Assembly: GCA_032209605.1 (NCBI GenBank)
Contig: JASFXZ010000055.1
Coordinates: 806,001 to 870,000 of the forward strand
Direction: 5' to 3'
DNA length: 64,000 nt
DNA from: Mactromeris polynyma
Lineage: Eukaryota; Mollusca; Bivalvia; Venerida; Mactridae
Both the position numbers and the translations under genes were made by a program. Within the stretch, counting starts at the first letter, position 1; each line of letters begins with the position of its first letter. Of the stretch, positions 27,701 through 33,363 are shown piece after piece. The notes below the pieces were generated by a model. The model was not told the DNA's origin. It made no database searches and saw nothing but the letters and a program-made list of their open reading frames with translations.

Positions 27701-29347
27701 AACCGTTTAAAGATGTATCTCGCTCATCTGAAGCTAAAATATGTTAATGGACTTCACACAGTTTTGTTGTTACATAGTCTAAAACATCATAAATAAGAAC
27801 CATTGTCATGTATAACCATTTAAAAGTATATTGTTTAATCAAATTGCTAACAGACAAAAGTAGTAAAAAAACACCCGCTTGTTTTTAATTTAATGATAAT
27901 ACAAACGTCTTTTTCCGACAAATACAGAGAAGTACATTATAGATGTATACTGTGATCATGCCTATTTATTGAAGTTTTAACTAAATAAAGTATATTTTTC
28001 ATGTTTGTTTATGTAAACAAATGTACCAAAAAATGAGCATAGTATATCTTTAAAACGATGTTATCACAAACTATTGCGAAACAATTGACCTATGTATGAA
28101 ACAAAAACCTTATGCGTGTCAGATTAATCACATTATACAATGACATGCAACCAGAAGTAAAAAATATGTTTGTGGGTTTGAGAAAAAATAATTACAAGTG
28201 TTACAATGCTCAAGTGAGAATTTTGAAATATGTATGTATGACATTTTTTATCTTCTCAGATGGCTATAAAAGTAAAGTAAAGTGTTTATTTATTATAGTG
28301 TCACCCCTATTTAAAGGGCCAGCAAATTCTGACTTATATGAGACACCTACTTTCTGAGCACATTTACTCCCGATTCTTATCCTTTTAATGCCAGGCACCA
28401 GGCAGGTAGGCGCACGGTAACCATTATTTAACTAGCTGGCGGCTCACCAACCGGTCATATCAGAACGGACTCCTGCCGGGATTAGAACTTTCGACCTCCT
28501 GCTCCCAAAGCGGATGCCTCAACCACTCGGCCAAGGGAGACGGTATTTATTTAGTTTGAAACTACGCAAATGACATTTTACTTTACATAAAGTCATTCTG
28601 TTAGTTTGATATTGGCGTGTTTCTGTGCTGAAAGAAGCCGATTTAAGACATCAAAACAAAAGTTTTTCCCTTGTTACATAAGTCTGCCTTTTGTGTAGTG
28701 ATGACGTAGTTATCGATTCGTTGTGCTTTGTGTAAAAAAGAAGCACATTTATATTCAATCAAACTACATTGTAGGTTCTAGCTAGGATATTGTACCTTAT
28801 TTTTTTATTGGGTCAAACATTTCTTCATATTTTATGTTCAATTAAAGTTCTATTGTTTTAATGAGATAAATAGCCACACGTATTTAAAGATGCCTATCGA
28901 AAGTCGTTCCGTTATACAGTTCATTCTTTACTGTTAAAGGTATGGCAAATAGATGCCTTTAATGATAGCTTAGTTTCATATTGTAGTGATTTGCAGTAAG
29001 CTCAAATATGACGAGTCGATTAAGTGTATACATGTAAATGGTTCACAACAAATGCAATTTTCTATCCCACCAAGTTAAGATTCAATAATAAGAACTACAT
29101 CATTAGTAATCGTTTCCAAATTTTGACGAAAATTTGATAAAAAAACCAATACATGTACTTAAATGTCTAGCGCTTGTTTTATGTGTTTGCTACTCGGCAG
29201 GGTAAATAATGAATGCTAAATTTAGATTACTGAAGTAAATAGTTAAAACATAATTACCTTTAACGCTGATTCTTCTTCAGCGTAGCAGAAAATTACATAC
29301 ACAGTACAAATAAAGAATATGGATAATTGTTTAAAAACATCCATCAT
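537..29347 (-). CDS. ITIH-like: ITIH-like gene, copy 1 (complete, 16 exons, optional Ig cassette)
   Basis: Inter-alpha-trypsin inhibitor heavy-chain-like secreted protein. Coding exons, 5' to 3' on the minus strand: 29347-29258, 27024-26867, 23974-23864, 22916-22802, 22172-22046, 21554-21391, 21110-20994, 18371-18200, 16619-15907, 15324-15222, 15006-14913, 13418-13393, 6517-6443, 3721-3616, 1970-1774, 748-537. They total 2,580 nt with consistent phases and no internal stop (859 aa). Order: signal peptide (1-22), VIT domain (about 31-160), heavy-chain linker, vWA (about 277-460) with DVSGS at about 282, basic linker (about 620-690), divergent C-terminal heavy-chain domain (about 690-859). Vertebrate heavy chains of about 900 aa are plasma proteins that bind hyaluronan and matrix. 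The 'DPHF' motif that carries the chondroitin/hyaluronan ester in ITIH1-3 is not seen, so covalent HA transfer is not supported. Eight Ig exons (11688-7250) lie in phase between exons 12 and 13. Confidence 0.9.
882..1036. mobile_element. MITE-like element, TACAGTGAAACCTC tips
   Basis: Begins TACAGTGAAACCTCATT and ends AAGTGAGGTTTTACTGTA, with internal 'gaggtggtcttattattgag'. Terminal inverted repeats of about 16 bp begin and end with TA, as expected for a TA-targeting element. The equivalent in copy 2 (39,729-39,801) has an internal deletion. Confidence 0.75.
1195..1690. repeat. Dispersed repeat segment ('ggatcattcctgtgaaattt' type)
   Basis: Contains 'ggatcattcctgtgaaattt', 'ctctgcccactggcaacca' and 'tgatgacccttccttgcc', phrases typical of a repeat seen in bivalve intergenic DNA (from memory, not searched). 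Its counterpart in copy 2 is 39,950-40,460. A run of 11 C lies near 1,339. Confidence 0.45.
1774..1970 (-). CDS. ITIH-like: ITIH copy 1 exon 15: C-terminal heavy-chain domain
   Basis: Encodes '(R)[18 protein letters not shown]', '[20 protein letters not shown]' and '[10 protein letters not shown]'. The beta-rich 'GL.V.V' and 'G.G..G' pattern fits the ITIH C-terminal domain but is divergent. Acceptor tgcag, donor GTAAGT. Confidence 0.8.
2620..3400. mobile_element. Long fold-back element with TATGGTGGCA tips
   Basis: Begins TATGGTGGCATATTACTACC and ends GTAATATGCCACCATA. The outer roughly 200 bp at each end are near-perfect inverted complements (for example 'ttcggtaagataaatatcag' near 2,755 versus its complement near 3,265). 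The middle holds about three tandem units of roughly 112 bp, each itself partly palindromic ('gtggtaacacgaatcttaag' to 'gattcgtgttaccactta'). No ORF. Copy 2 keeps only the right part (41,278-41,555). Confidence 0.85.
3616..3721 (-). CDS. ITIH-like: ITIH copy 1 exon 14: start of C-terminal domain
   Basis: Encodes [20 protein letters not shown] then [15 protein letters not shown]. Acceptor tttcag, donor GTAAGT. Vertebrate ITIH1-3 have the ester-forming DPHF around the start of this domain; it is not visible here. Confidence 0.75.
4058..4911. mobile_element. Composite inverted-repeat element
   Basis: Left end 'gagtaactcaaaatcccctt' pairs with right end 'aaggggattttgaagctcac'. A second MITE (4,607-4,768) is nested inside. 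Counterpart in copy 2 is about 42,166-43,143, which also carries an additional nested MITE. Confidence 0.6.
4607..4768. mobile_element. MITE, TACAGTC..CCTCGTT tips (Tigger/pogo-like)
   Basis: Starts TACAGTCATGCCTCGTTCC and ends GATAAACGAGGCCCGATTGTA. The 'CAGT..CCTCGTTTATCCG' tip and TA boundary resemble pogo/Tigger-type MITEs. Same family as 22,511-22,695, 42,827-43,002 and 57,164-57,346. Confidence 0.7.
5739..5832. repeat. Short palindrome
   Basis: 'gtgacgagttctctcccttt' pairs with 'aaagggaaggaacacgtgac' around an AT-rich loop of 'atatatac' repeats. Repeated at 43,968-44,043, and one arm recurs at 2,294-2,315. Confidence 0.6.
6104..6232. repeat. Tandem pair of a 60-bp unit (copy 1 only)
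   Basis: The segment 'gctctatagagaattatact acgggaaagtaaatatt' (shown in two parts) plus flanks appears twice in a row here, but once in copy 2 (44,343-44,405). A small local duplication after the main duplication. Confidence 0.75.
6443..6517 (-). CDS. ITIH-like: ITIH copy 1 exon 13: lysine-rich linker
   Basis: Encodes [20 protein letters not shown] then SQNK. Strongly basic. Acceptor ttaag is atypical (AAG), donor GTAAAC. The same acceptor and donor are kept in copy 2. Two longer antisense-looking reading frames overlapping it are chance. Confidence 0.72.
7250..7426 (-). CDS. Ig cassette exon H: Ig4, second half
   Basis: Encodes '[20 protein letters not shown]' then [17 protein letters not shown]. 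Acceptor tttcag, donor GTAAGA. Leaves one base (G), so joining to ITIH exon 13 is in frame. Confidence 0.9.
7250..11688 (-). CDS. Four-Ig-domain cassette, L1CAM/neuroglian-like, inside the ITIH intron
   Basis: Eight exons: A 11688-11580, B 11139-10920, C 10292-10142, D 9644-9516, E 9099-8997, F 8546-8359, G 8008-7874, H 7426-7250. Total 1,212 nt, 404 codons, no stop. Each Ig domain is split over two exons, as usual for L1-family genes. Cysteine and tryptophan landmarks: Ig1 EIPCLANG / YEWKRNG / FQCFASN; Ig2 LPCTPP / VYWVIQD / YACMAIN; Ig3 LKCIFAG / VNWDKL / YQCLGLN; Ig4 FICRAFA / YSWYING / IQCNASN. Linker 'LRKAKLKKF' after Ig1 and '[14 protein letters not shown]' in Ig4 resemble neuroglian. 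Entry and exit phases are both 1. No fibronectin, transmembrane or cytoplasmic exons of an L1 gene are present, and no signal exon. It could be spliced into the ITIH mRNA, be a separate short transcript, or be an unspliced captured fragment. Confidence 0.85.
7770..7855 (+). mobile_element. SINE 3' fragment
   Basis: 'ggttaggtcaactgactgct' and an A-rich end match the 3' part of the SINE at 18,492-18,745 ('ggttaagtcaactgtccgtt'). It lies just downstream of Ig exon G in the intron before exon H. Confidence 0.5.
7874..8008 (-). CDS. Ig cassette exon G: Ig4, first half
   Basis: Encodes [20 protein letters not shown] then [20 protein letters not shown]. Strong Ig signature. Acceptor tttcag, donor GTGAGT. 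Confidence 0.9.
8359..8546 (-). CDS. Ig cassette exon F: Ig3, second half
   Basis: Encodes '[17 protein letters not shown]' and '[20 protein letters not shown]', with the DAGQYQC motif. Ends with a domain linker 'MAFDVRIE'. Acceptor tttag, donor GTATGT. Confidence 0.88.
8997..9099 (-). CDS. Ig cassette exon E: Ig3, first half
   Basis: Encodes [20 protein letters not shown] then [14 protein letters not shown]. Acceptor tttcag, donor GTAAGT. The linker before Ig3 resembles the basic pre-Ig3 segment of L1-family proteins. Confidence 0.84.
9300..9495 (+). mobile_element. tRNA-derived SINE in intron D/E of the Ig cassette
   Basis: 'ggacaggtcgctaaacctgg' followed by 'gtgggttcaaacc' resembles a tRNA body with a B box (GGGTTCAAACC). 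The two short plus-strand ORFs here are incidental. Absent from copy 2 because the whole cassette is absent. Confidence 0.55.
9516..9644 (-). CDS. Ig cassette exon D: Ig2, second half
   Basis: Encodes [20 protein letters not shown] then [20 protein letters not shown]. The second Ig2 cysteine sits in YACMAIN. Acceptor acag, donor GTTAGT. Confidence 0.84.
10142..10292 (-). CDS. Ig cassette exon C: Ig2, first half
   Basis: Encodes [20 protein letters not shown] then [19 protein letters not shown]. Ig2 B-strand cysteine and core tryptophan are present. Acceptor tctag, donor GTATGT. Confidence 0.86.
10920..11139 (-). CDS. Ig cassette exon B: Ig1, second half and linker
   Basis: Encodes [20 protein letters not shown], '[20 protein letters not shown]' and then '[11 protein letters not shown]'. 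The DEGxxQC motif is the Ig tyrosine-corner region. Acceptor ctag, donor GTATGC, ends phase 0. Confidence 0.88.
11580..11688 (-). CDS. Ig cassette exon A: Ig1, first half
   Basis: Encodes (V)[20 protein letters not shown] then [15 protein letters not shown]. Acceptor ttttttcag; donor GTCAGT is acceptable but not consensus. The frame is open upstream to an ATG at 11,773, so an alternative first exon cannot be excluded, although its leader looks poor as a signal peptide. Confidence 0.82.
11689..13392. other. Intron between ITIH exon 12 and the Ig cassette
   Basis: No coding sequence recognised. 11,781-11,960 holds a dispersed repeat opening with the palindrome 'tgtgtccactaaggacaca'. From about 11,955 onward it aligns with copy 2 from 46,365, marking the right-hand edge of the region unique to copy 1. 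Confidence 0.6.
13393..13418 (-). CDS. ITIH-like: ITIH copy 1 exon 12: 26-nt micro-exon
   Basis: Encodes (R)SRHHPTRM plus the first base of a glycine or valine codon. Acceptor atttcag, donor GTGAGT. Exits in phase 1, the phase required both by ITIH exon 13 and by Ig exon A. Conserved in length in copy 2, which supports it despite its size. Confidence 0.7.
13419..14912. repeat. Intron with internal duplication (copy 1)
   Basis: 'cagatgtccgtattagattg' at about 14,141 recurs as 'cagatgtccgtattaaattg' at about 14,817, each preceded by an 'acagtaaa..' block. Copy 2 has this block once (49,080). The copy 2 extra exon (49,278-49,328) has no counterpart here: 14,861-14,905 jumps straight from 'gatgacatagg' to the exon 11 donor region. 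Confidence 0.6.
14913..15006 (-). CDS. ITIH-like: ITIH copy 1 exon 11: linker
   Basis: Encodes a basic, low-complexity linker ([20 protein letters not shown] then [11 protein letters not shown]). No known domain. Included because it has acceptor tttcag and donor GTAAAT, keeps phase, and is matched in copy 2. Confidence 0.75.
15222..15324 (-). CDS. ITIH-like: ITIH copy 1 exon 10
   Basis: Encodes '[18 protein letters not shown]', directly matching the heavy-chain '[13 protein letters not shown]' motif after 'LELSLR' of exon 9. Acceptor ttttag, donor GTAAAT. Confidence 0.93.
15907..16619 (-). CDS. ITIH-like: ITIH copy 1 exon 9: vWA end and following region
   Basis: Largest exon, 713 nt. Begins '(G)[18 protein letters not shown]' (vWA GGTN motif), then '[18 protein letters not shown]' (MIDAS loop 'TDGE'). 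Later parts carry '[20 protein letters not shown]', sequons NIT, NVT and NGS, and '[20 protein letters not shown]' before 'LELSLR'. Splices out at CGG then GTAATA (15907). The open frame reads 13 residues past this donor, but exon 10 restores the family sequence. Confidence 0.94.
17405..17835. mobile_element. Insertion specific to copy 1
   Basis: Copy 2 reads straight through 'attgtgcataagtagattta' (about 52,525). Here about 430 bp interrupt the same sequence. The insert has 'cacaagatagtgcctcccca' and 'gtcaaagggtacacgtgtta', GC-richer than its surroundings, with short ORFs on both strands that match nothing I know. Type unknown. Confidence 0.6.
18200..18371 (-). CDS. ITIH-like: ITIH copy 1 exon 8: vWA middle
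   Basis: Encodes [20 protein letters not shown] followed by [15 protein letters not shown]. This fits the heavy-chain vWA helix and strand 'L..A...IL..L...D..NI..F....W'. Ends 'KTFGG', running into the GATN motif of exon 9. Confidence 0.93.
18492..18750 (+). mobile_element. tRNA-derived SINE
   Basis: 'gctagctcagatggtagagc' is an A-box-like tRNA head and 'cctggttcgttttcccgg' a B box. A long non-tRNA body and an A-rich tail ('aaaacaaaataaaaac') follow. No foldable mature tRNA with an intact acceptor stem, so a SINE rather than a tRNA gene. Duplicated at 53,186-53,440. Confidence 0.7.
18757..19467. mobile_element. Dispersed repeat with CTCACCTGAG / CTTAGGTGAGC ends
   Basis: Starts 'agaggggcaactagggcgtt cacctgag' (two parts) and ends 'cacttcgtgcttaggtgagc'. 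The middle has several imperfect units of 'gacctagtgacctg..ttgaacttgacctagatttt' and a 'gacgacgacgacgg' stretch. Known to me as a common bivalve repeat type. Copy 2 equivalent is 53,441-54,168. Confidence 0.65.
19566..20170. mobile_element. Fold-back element, TATGGTGGCA tips, second type
   Basis: Begins TATGGTGGCATATTTCTGCC and ends AGAAATATGCCACCATA. The body is built from many 'ttaactagata'/'tagttaattaag' words, different from the 2,620-3,400 element although the tips are shared. No ORF. Copy 2 equivalent is 54,267-54,838. Confidence 0.8.
20171..20993. other. Intron 7 remainder
   Basis: Nothing coding recognised. It contains 'aaaatcaaactgtatcatac' and other sequence shared with copy 2, with no identifiable element. 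Confidence 0.4.
20994..21110 (-). CDS. ITIH-like: ITIH copy 1 exon 7: vWA start with MIDAS
   Basis: Encodes '[17 protein letters not shown]' and then '[19 protein letters not shown]'. DVSGS is the DxSxS metal-ion-dependent adhesion site. 39 codons, phase 0 at both ends, acceptor tag and donor GTATAA. Confidence 0.95.
21391..21554 (-). CDS. ITIH-like: ITIH copy 1 exon 6: pre-vWA segment
   Basis: Encodes '[16 protein letters not shown]' and '[19 protein letters not shown]', the heavy-chain motif 'G.F...YDV.R....GDI.V'. Acceptor ccag, donor GTGAGT, ends phase 0. Confidence 0.92.
21799..21918. mobile_element. Small fold-back MITE, TACGGTGGCA tips
   Basis: 'ggtggcatagaggtgacatg tgtgaaattattttta' (two parts) is inverted at 'taaaaataatttcacacatg tcacctctctgccacc'. 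About 120 bp, a third body under the GGTGGCA tip. Copy 2 equivalent is about 56,489-56,599. Confidence 0.75.
22046..22172 (-). CDS. ITIH-like: ITIH copy 1 exon 5: heavy-chain linker
   Basis: Encodes [20 protein letters not shown] followed by [16 protein letters not shown]. This is the strand-rich 'I.V.I.E.R.I..L.V.PL' segment found between VIT and vWA in heavy chains. Acceptor TAG, donor GTAATA. Confidence 0.88.
22511..22695. mobile_element. MITE, TACAGTCGGACCTCG tips
   Basis: Starts TACAGTCGGACCTCGTTCA and ends AAACGGGGTCCGACTATAGTA, flanked by TA. Lies in intron 4. Same family as 4,607-4,768. Confidence 0.75.
22802..22916 (-). CDS. ITIH-like: ITIH copy 1 exon 4: VIT domain, end
   Basis: Encodes the '[20 protein letters not shown]' segment and then [12 protein letters not shown], matching the VIT 'V.V.P..K.TFNLTYEELL.R....YE' ending. 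Acceptor aacag, donor GTATTA, phase 1 needed on entry and 0 on exit. A second NLT sequon is present. Confidence 0.9.
23500..23650 (-). mobile_element. tRNA-like SINE fragment in intron 3
   Basis: On the minus strand 'gttgatagagcgctgagcgg' resembles a tRNA A-box arm and 'gtgggttataaattt' a decayed B box. It accounts for an 85-residue open frame here. Copy 2 (58,185-58,330) has the same sequence but an insertion breaks the frame, which argues against coding. Confidence 0.5.
23693..23858. mobile_element. MITE abutting the exon 3 splice donor
   Basis: TACAGTAAAACCTCAATAAT at the left, and GTGAGGTTATACTGTA at the right, ending 5 nt from exon 3 (23,864). On the transcribed strand the intron begins GTAAC then TACAGTATAACC, so the element supplies bases from about intron position +5 or +6. 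Copy 2 equivalent is 58,356-58,537. Confidence 0.75.
23864..23974 (-). CDS. ITIH-like: ITIH copy 1 exon 3: VIT domain, middle
   Basis: Encodes [20 protein letters not shown] followed by [16 protein letters not shown], the VIT 'VKEKxxAxxxYxxAxxxGxxAxxI' motif. Donor is GTAACT, directly joined to a MITE terminus. In copy 2 the donor is GTAAGT at the same MITE junction. Confidence 0.9.
23975..26866. other. Intron 2 of ITIH copy 1
   Basis: No gene recognised. 23,975-24,950 aligns with copy 2 (58,654-59,780), after which the copies diverge. 25,527-26,075 may be a G-rich imperfect inverted element: 'ttttaggagggtgg' at the left pairs loosely with 'cacccccccccctaaaat' at the right. Confidence 0.5.
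26867..27024 (-). CDS. ITIH-like: ITIH copy 1 exon 2: VIT domain, first part
   Basis: Acceptor tttcag, donor GTAAGT, phase 0 in and 2 out. Encodes a classic VIT opening: [20 protein letters not shown], then later '[14 protein letters not shown]'. The N-glycosylation sequon NLT is at the position typical of heavy chains. Confidence 0.92.
27303..27437. repeat. 25-bp tandem repeat, about 5.5 units
   Basis: Unit close to 'gtattccactgaaagtttac cactg' (two parts), with a few substitutions per unit. Confidence 0.85.
28262..28545 (-). mobile_element. tRNA-derived SINE, minus strand
   Basis: On the minus strand the head reads 'tctcccttggccgagtggtt gaggcatccgctttgggagc' (A box TGGCCGAGTGG, a Leu/Ser-type tRNA), then 'gtcgaaagttctaatcccgg' (B box). 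The tail ends in repeated 'tttactttactttt'. No intact tRNA acceptor end, so a SINE. Confidence 0.75.
29258..29347 (-). CDS. ITIH-like: ITIH copy 1 exon 1: signal peptide
   Basis: Starts at ATGATGG and encodes [20 protein letters not shown] followed by [10 protein letters not shown]: a short polar N-region, a hydrophobic core and a plausible cleavage after CYA. Ends in AAG followed by donor GTAATT, phase 0. The second ATG has a G at +4 and could also serve as the start. A 'TTTATAAG' stretch lies about 20-35 nt upstream of the ATG on this strand, too close to be a confident TATA box. Confidence 0.85.
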
Positions 29348-31257
29348 CAACGCTTCAGTAGGACACTTATAAATTCTGATGTCACGTAGTGCTGTTAACA
29401 CATCCACCGAACACAATCAGAATCCAATTGTGATCAAGTATGTTTCTATGCGAACTTTATACTGCGTTGCAGAAATCGGAACTTCACCAAAACAAAAAAC
29501 ACTCTGTTTACTTCAAAACAGCTTGCGGCCATGAACCAATTTCAATCGTTTGCTGCATAACGCTCGGATTGTAAATACGGGTTCAAGGCAATTTTGAGAA
29601 TAAACAAAGAATTCTGAGAAAATTTCCGTCGTCTCATTTCGTAATTATTACCGCAAATTAAAAGTTAGTACAAACGTCATTCTTGCCTCACGTACTTCAA
29701 CATTCGGTGCAAAATTCAGGGTAAACGTTCACAGACGTATTTTATTATTCTTGTTGTGATCGTGGTATTTGAAGGAGCGTTCAGTCGTTATGTTTAGTAA
29801 CGCTGTTTTACTTGCTATTGGTGCAATGCAAGGAAAATATCGGTAAAATCTAGATAACCTACTTTTTTATTAGCGAAGGTATGGATTGTCTGATGAGTAA
29901 AATAACCTTAAGTATGCCTATGATTTATTTATTTTACCATCAATCCGAAAACTGCAGCAGCAGCAACATCATCAGCATTTATGTCATCAAAATCACCGAC
30001 GACATCAAAACAGCTATAACAACAGTAAAGTACACACACACGTGGAAGGTATATATAATATGCCCGCGTGTTCGCCTGATAAGTCTTCCTTCATATAGAT
30101 AGACCTACAGTAAACACCATTCTTGACAGCCGTCTGAAATTGCTTGTGTATTTAAATCCTAACGATAGCGCGCTATTTCCAAACATCTAACCCGATTAAC
30201 TTAGTTAAGGTTTTATCGTAAAGTTCCGAACTTTTGTCGATGGACAGGATGCGCAACAATCAAGATTTTCTCCGTTAAAATTCACACCTTTACAGATTAA
30301 AAATCAAGCTATTGGCACCCAATATAGTATGCTGCATGTGGCTTCATCACTTTAATCAGATGCCTTGCTGTGCGCGCCCTGTTAGATACCGATATCCATT
30401 GTTCGCAATCATTAAAAAACTGACAATTCTTAAATTGACAGATAACCCGCATTAAATCTAAGAAGCGCATTCGAACTACACAATATATCTCTGCATACAG
30501 TATCGATCTTAAGGTAAATACAATAGTTTCACGAGTGTGAAATAAATAGGATATTTCACTGCATTTAGCGAATTTCCTTTTTCTTTTAAGGTCCGAAACG
30601 TGCGAAATAACAATTTTATTTCACTTATATAACTCAACAATTCATCGCAAAACGCAACATAAATTTTCATATTCTTCATTTGATTTAAACCTGTATAACC
30701 GGAGCTCTTGAAACATGGAATCCATTATGCGTGCTACCGTGACCGGAGCTGTATTAATATAATATTTGCTGGTCACTCGCCCGTTTTAAGAGACATGTTA
30801 TATATAATGTCCCTTAATAATAGTCCTGTGTCACCAACCGTGCGCCTGTCCTTCACAACACTCAATACAGACGAAAGAGAATACTTATCAATTTACCCTT
30901 GATGTATCAGCAGCTTAGAAAAAACAATACCTTCAGATGTTTCATGTTCAGGGTTATTCCAGGAAAATATCGTAGGGGTAGGAACAACAACCAATTAAAA
31001 TTACCTTGGTGAAGGTCAAAACCTGTTATTAGGGTGTCAAAAACCAATTAAAATTCTTCGGTGGTCCCCTTGTTTTCGACTGTTGTTTCTTTTCCACAGG
31101 GATATTTCCTGCATTGGGGTTCAAATCATGACCTCAAAAAAAGCATTATAGTATGAATTACTGATTTAGCTCAGTGGATATGTTTCACTGACATGCTTTG
31201 CTTTCTGTACATGAAATTGAGTTTGGACTGGTCAGTTGCATTACGTACTTTTTTTAG
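29348..31257. other. Spacer between ITIH copy 1 and the FANCD2 tail
   Basis: It should contain the copy 1 promoter, but no confident core element is visible. 'acgtgacatcag' on the minus strand about 50 nt upstream of the ATG is CRE-like. No upstream FANCD2 exon found. 30,274-30,330 is similar to 63,768-63,825, a shared repeat. 31,158-31,200 has a weak tRNA A-box-like 'gatttagctcagtggatatg'. Confidence 0.4.
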
Positions 31258-31404
31258 ATAATGATAGATTTGGCACTAACGAAAAATGTTCCAATGTTGA
31301 AAAGATCGTTAGAAATATTTGTGTTTAGAGTCAAGGCCATGCTCACTGTAAACAAATGCTTAGAAGCCTTCTGGGTTGGAAATTTAAAAAATAGAGATAT
31401 ACGG
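31258..31404 (+). CDS. FANCD2: FANCD2 tail, exon 1 of 3
   Basis: Acceptor ttttttag, donor GTTAGT (weaker than consensus), 49 codons, phase 0. The 'FRVKAML..N.C.EAFW.GNLKNRD' pattern is the most recognisable part. Confidence 0.85.
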
Positions 31405-33257
31405 GTTAGTACACAGTTTGTAATATTTATTGCGTTAAGGTCTGCATGTTGTAACTTCATCAAAGAATGTGTTTGTCATGTTGTAGGTAAAGATTATTGG
31501 TCTGGGTAATGCCAATGGATGGAGATTGTGGCCACGCAAGTATCATAATCCATAGTGGTTTAATTTGGTTTTCTTAATCCTCTAGTTTTAGTTAGGATGA
31601 CATTACATTTTTAACTTGAATGATATGTAAACTGGGAAAACATCAAGCTTCAACCTTATTCCATTTGTGGAAATTATAGAAAAGTGTAGCATCCATGCCT
31701 AAGACCATGATGAAGTTCGATGATCACACCAATTAACATCCACACTTTAATGGTGCCGATTTCTTAAAAAATGACAATGGCCCTAGTGTCATATTTGTTG
31801 ATATACTTTTGAGGGGAAACATACTCTCCATCATTTTTTATAAAACGTGATGACTGATAATTCAACAAATGAATCATAATGGCAGATTATAAAAGCTGTC
31901 TTATTAATATTCCCCAGATTTGTTAGAATTAACAAACTGGTCTTCGAAATTCTCATTTGTTCCGTGGCCCTTAATTGGGTATTTTGACCATCAGCAGATG
32001 CAGATAGATTGTCTTACAGTGTACATGAATGTGATTTTAAAGTGCTCATTTACATTTGTAGGGTGAGGAAATATTATCGCAAACATCAGCATCTGAAGCT
32101 GGTGGTGACAGTGATGCTGAAACTTTACCTGATGATGAGCTCAGTGTTGTGGTAAGTATACAAGCTATATTGAGGTCCTTACAGGCCCCGATCTCCCAAA
32201 GCATCTCAGATAGAAATCTCACCTCAATATTGAGATTTGCTCAAATCAGAACCTTAGTTTGAGCCAAATCTCATCTTGGATCTCTTGATTTTTTTCTGAG
32301 AAAAAAAGTTTCTTTTTTTTCGTTTTGTAATACCGATATTCAATCCGGTCACAGATAAGAAACACCTCGACAATCTGAGACAATATTTGAGCCGAGATTC
32401 AGCTAAAAAATTGAGATGCTTCAGGAGCTCAAGACCAGGGCACTCTTGGCCATTGTTTGGACCAATTTAATCCCTTACCTTAATAGTATGGGTAAATCCC
32501 CAATTTCTGTTTAAAATTTCACTCACGTGAAAGAAAGAAATTTCTTGTAAGTTAAGAAAGGATTGATCTTTAAAAAAAATAAGAAATTTATTAGAAAATA
32601 CTGCTTATAATGTTACTCTTGTCCATCTGTGAATGTTTGCGTGTTTGGAAAATCATGTCGGGCTCATGATTTTGTCATTCATGGTAGGATATCAAACTTT
32701 TTTTGCACAAAGGATCAATAAAACTAGACAACGTGTCACATGCAAGAACCATGTTTACAAGGTCATTTGAACTTTGTCTGTATTCCTGTCTCACAAATCA
32801 CTTTGTCAAGCATTTCAGGATGAGTTTGGTGGAAGAGTGTCACAGTTTTGAATATGACTGTAAAAGTGGTAAAGTTTGCGAATATCGCGAATGCCCAAAA
32901 TTCGCTAACAGTTTCTCACCATAAATTTTCAAATCCACTCGATAAACACGTAAACAATACGAGCATTTCCGAACACGAAATGTCTGAAATCGAGAATTTG
33001 CAATCTTTTCGACATGCGATATTATCCACTTATACAGTAATATGATTTTATTAGCGTCTTTGATAGTATGAATCTTTGTGTCTTCACTTGACAGAGCAGG
33101 GTCATTCTTGTCCTCTGGACCCATTTGTTGTTACTATACCTAAAGATATTTGTTTCTTTTTTATTTGCAGGAACTTGATGATGAGAGTAATGCTAGTAAA
33201 GAGATCGGAGATAATGACATCACTGACCCTAATGGTTCTTATAGCCAGGCTTATTGA
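31258..33257 (+). CDS. FANCD2: FANCD2 C-terminal tail (three exons, 5' end missing)
   Basis: Plus-strand exons 31258-31404, 32062-32151 and 33171-33257, 108 codons including TGA. Exon 1 reads [20 protein letters not shown], '[20 protein letters not shown]' and 'GNLKNRDIR', the strongly conserved end of FANCD2's helical region. Exon 2 reads '[20 protein letters not shown]'. Exon 3 is an acidic tail beginning '[19 protein letters not shown]'. FANCD2 is monoubiquitinated and clamps DNA with FANCI in interstrand-crosslink repair. The remaining roughly 1,300 residues are not in the window: upstream lies only 1.9 kb before the divergent ITIH gene. This is therefore either a duplicated 3' remnant or the end of a gene broken by rearrangement or misassembly. 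The reading frame, stop and poly(A) signal (AATAAA, 33,270-33,275) are intact. Confidence 0.85.
32062..32151 (+). CDS. FANCD2: FANCD2 tail, exon 2 of 3
   Basis: Acceptor tgtag, donor GTAAGT, 30 codons. GEE.LSQ follows GNLKNRD directly, as in FANCD2; then acidic and serine-rich. Confidence 0.82.
32182..32440. mobile_element. MITE-like element, CAGGCCCCGATCTCCC tips
   Basis: Left 'caggccccgatctcccaaag catctcagatagaaatctca' is matched in inverse at the right, degraded, by 'ttgagatgcttcaggagctc'. Same family as 36,895-37,121, whose right end 'gatgctcgggagatcggggc ctg' gives the intact tip. Confidence 0.65.
33171..33257 (+). CDS. FANCD2: FANCD2 tail, exon 3 of 3 with stop
   Basis: Acceptor ttgcag, 28 codons plus TGA. 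Acidic, ending 'NGSYSQAY'. The AATAAA 13 nt after the stop is a candidate poly(A) signal. Confidence 0.75.
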   Translation, partial: ELDDESNASKEIGDNDITDPNGSYSQAY

Positions 33258-33363
33258 ATAGAACAATCGAATAAAATATTTATGTCTACAGTAGTTGTTA
33301 GTATATACTGTTTTATGCTGTTTTTAGTTAATTCTGTATCTAGCGAAAGAAATGCATGTGAAT
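33258..33363. other. FANCD2-tail 3' flank
   Basis: Short AT-rich stretch with the candidate poly(A) signal, running into the 42-bp minisatellite. Confidence 0.5.

Larger units (their letters stand above)
27025..29257. other. Intron 1 of ITIH copy 1
   Basis: Contains a 25-bp tandem repeat (27,303-27,437) and a minus-strand SINE (28,262-28,545). Nothing else identified. Confidence 0.5.

Noticed and set aside
28475..28545. tRNA Leu/Ser-like gene on the minus strand
   Set aside because: The head of a SINE: no 3' acceptor pairing, and a long body with a 'tttactttac' tail.
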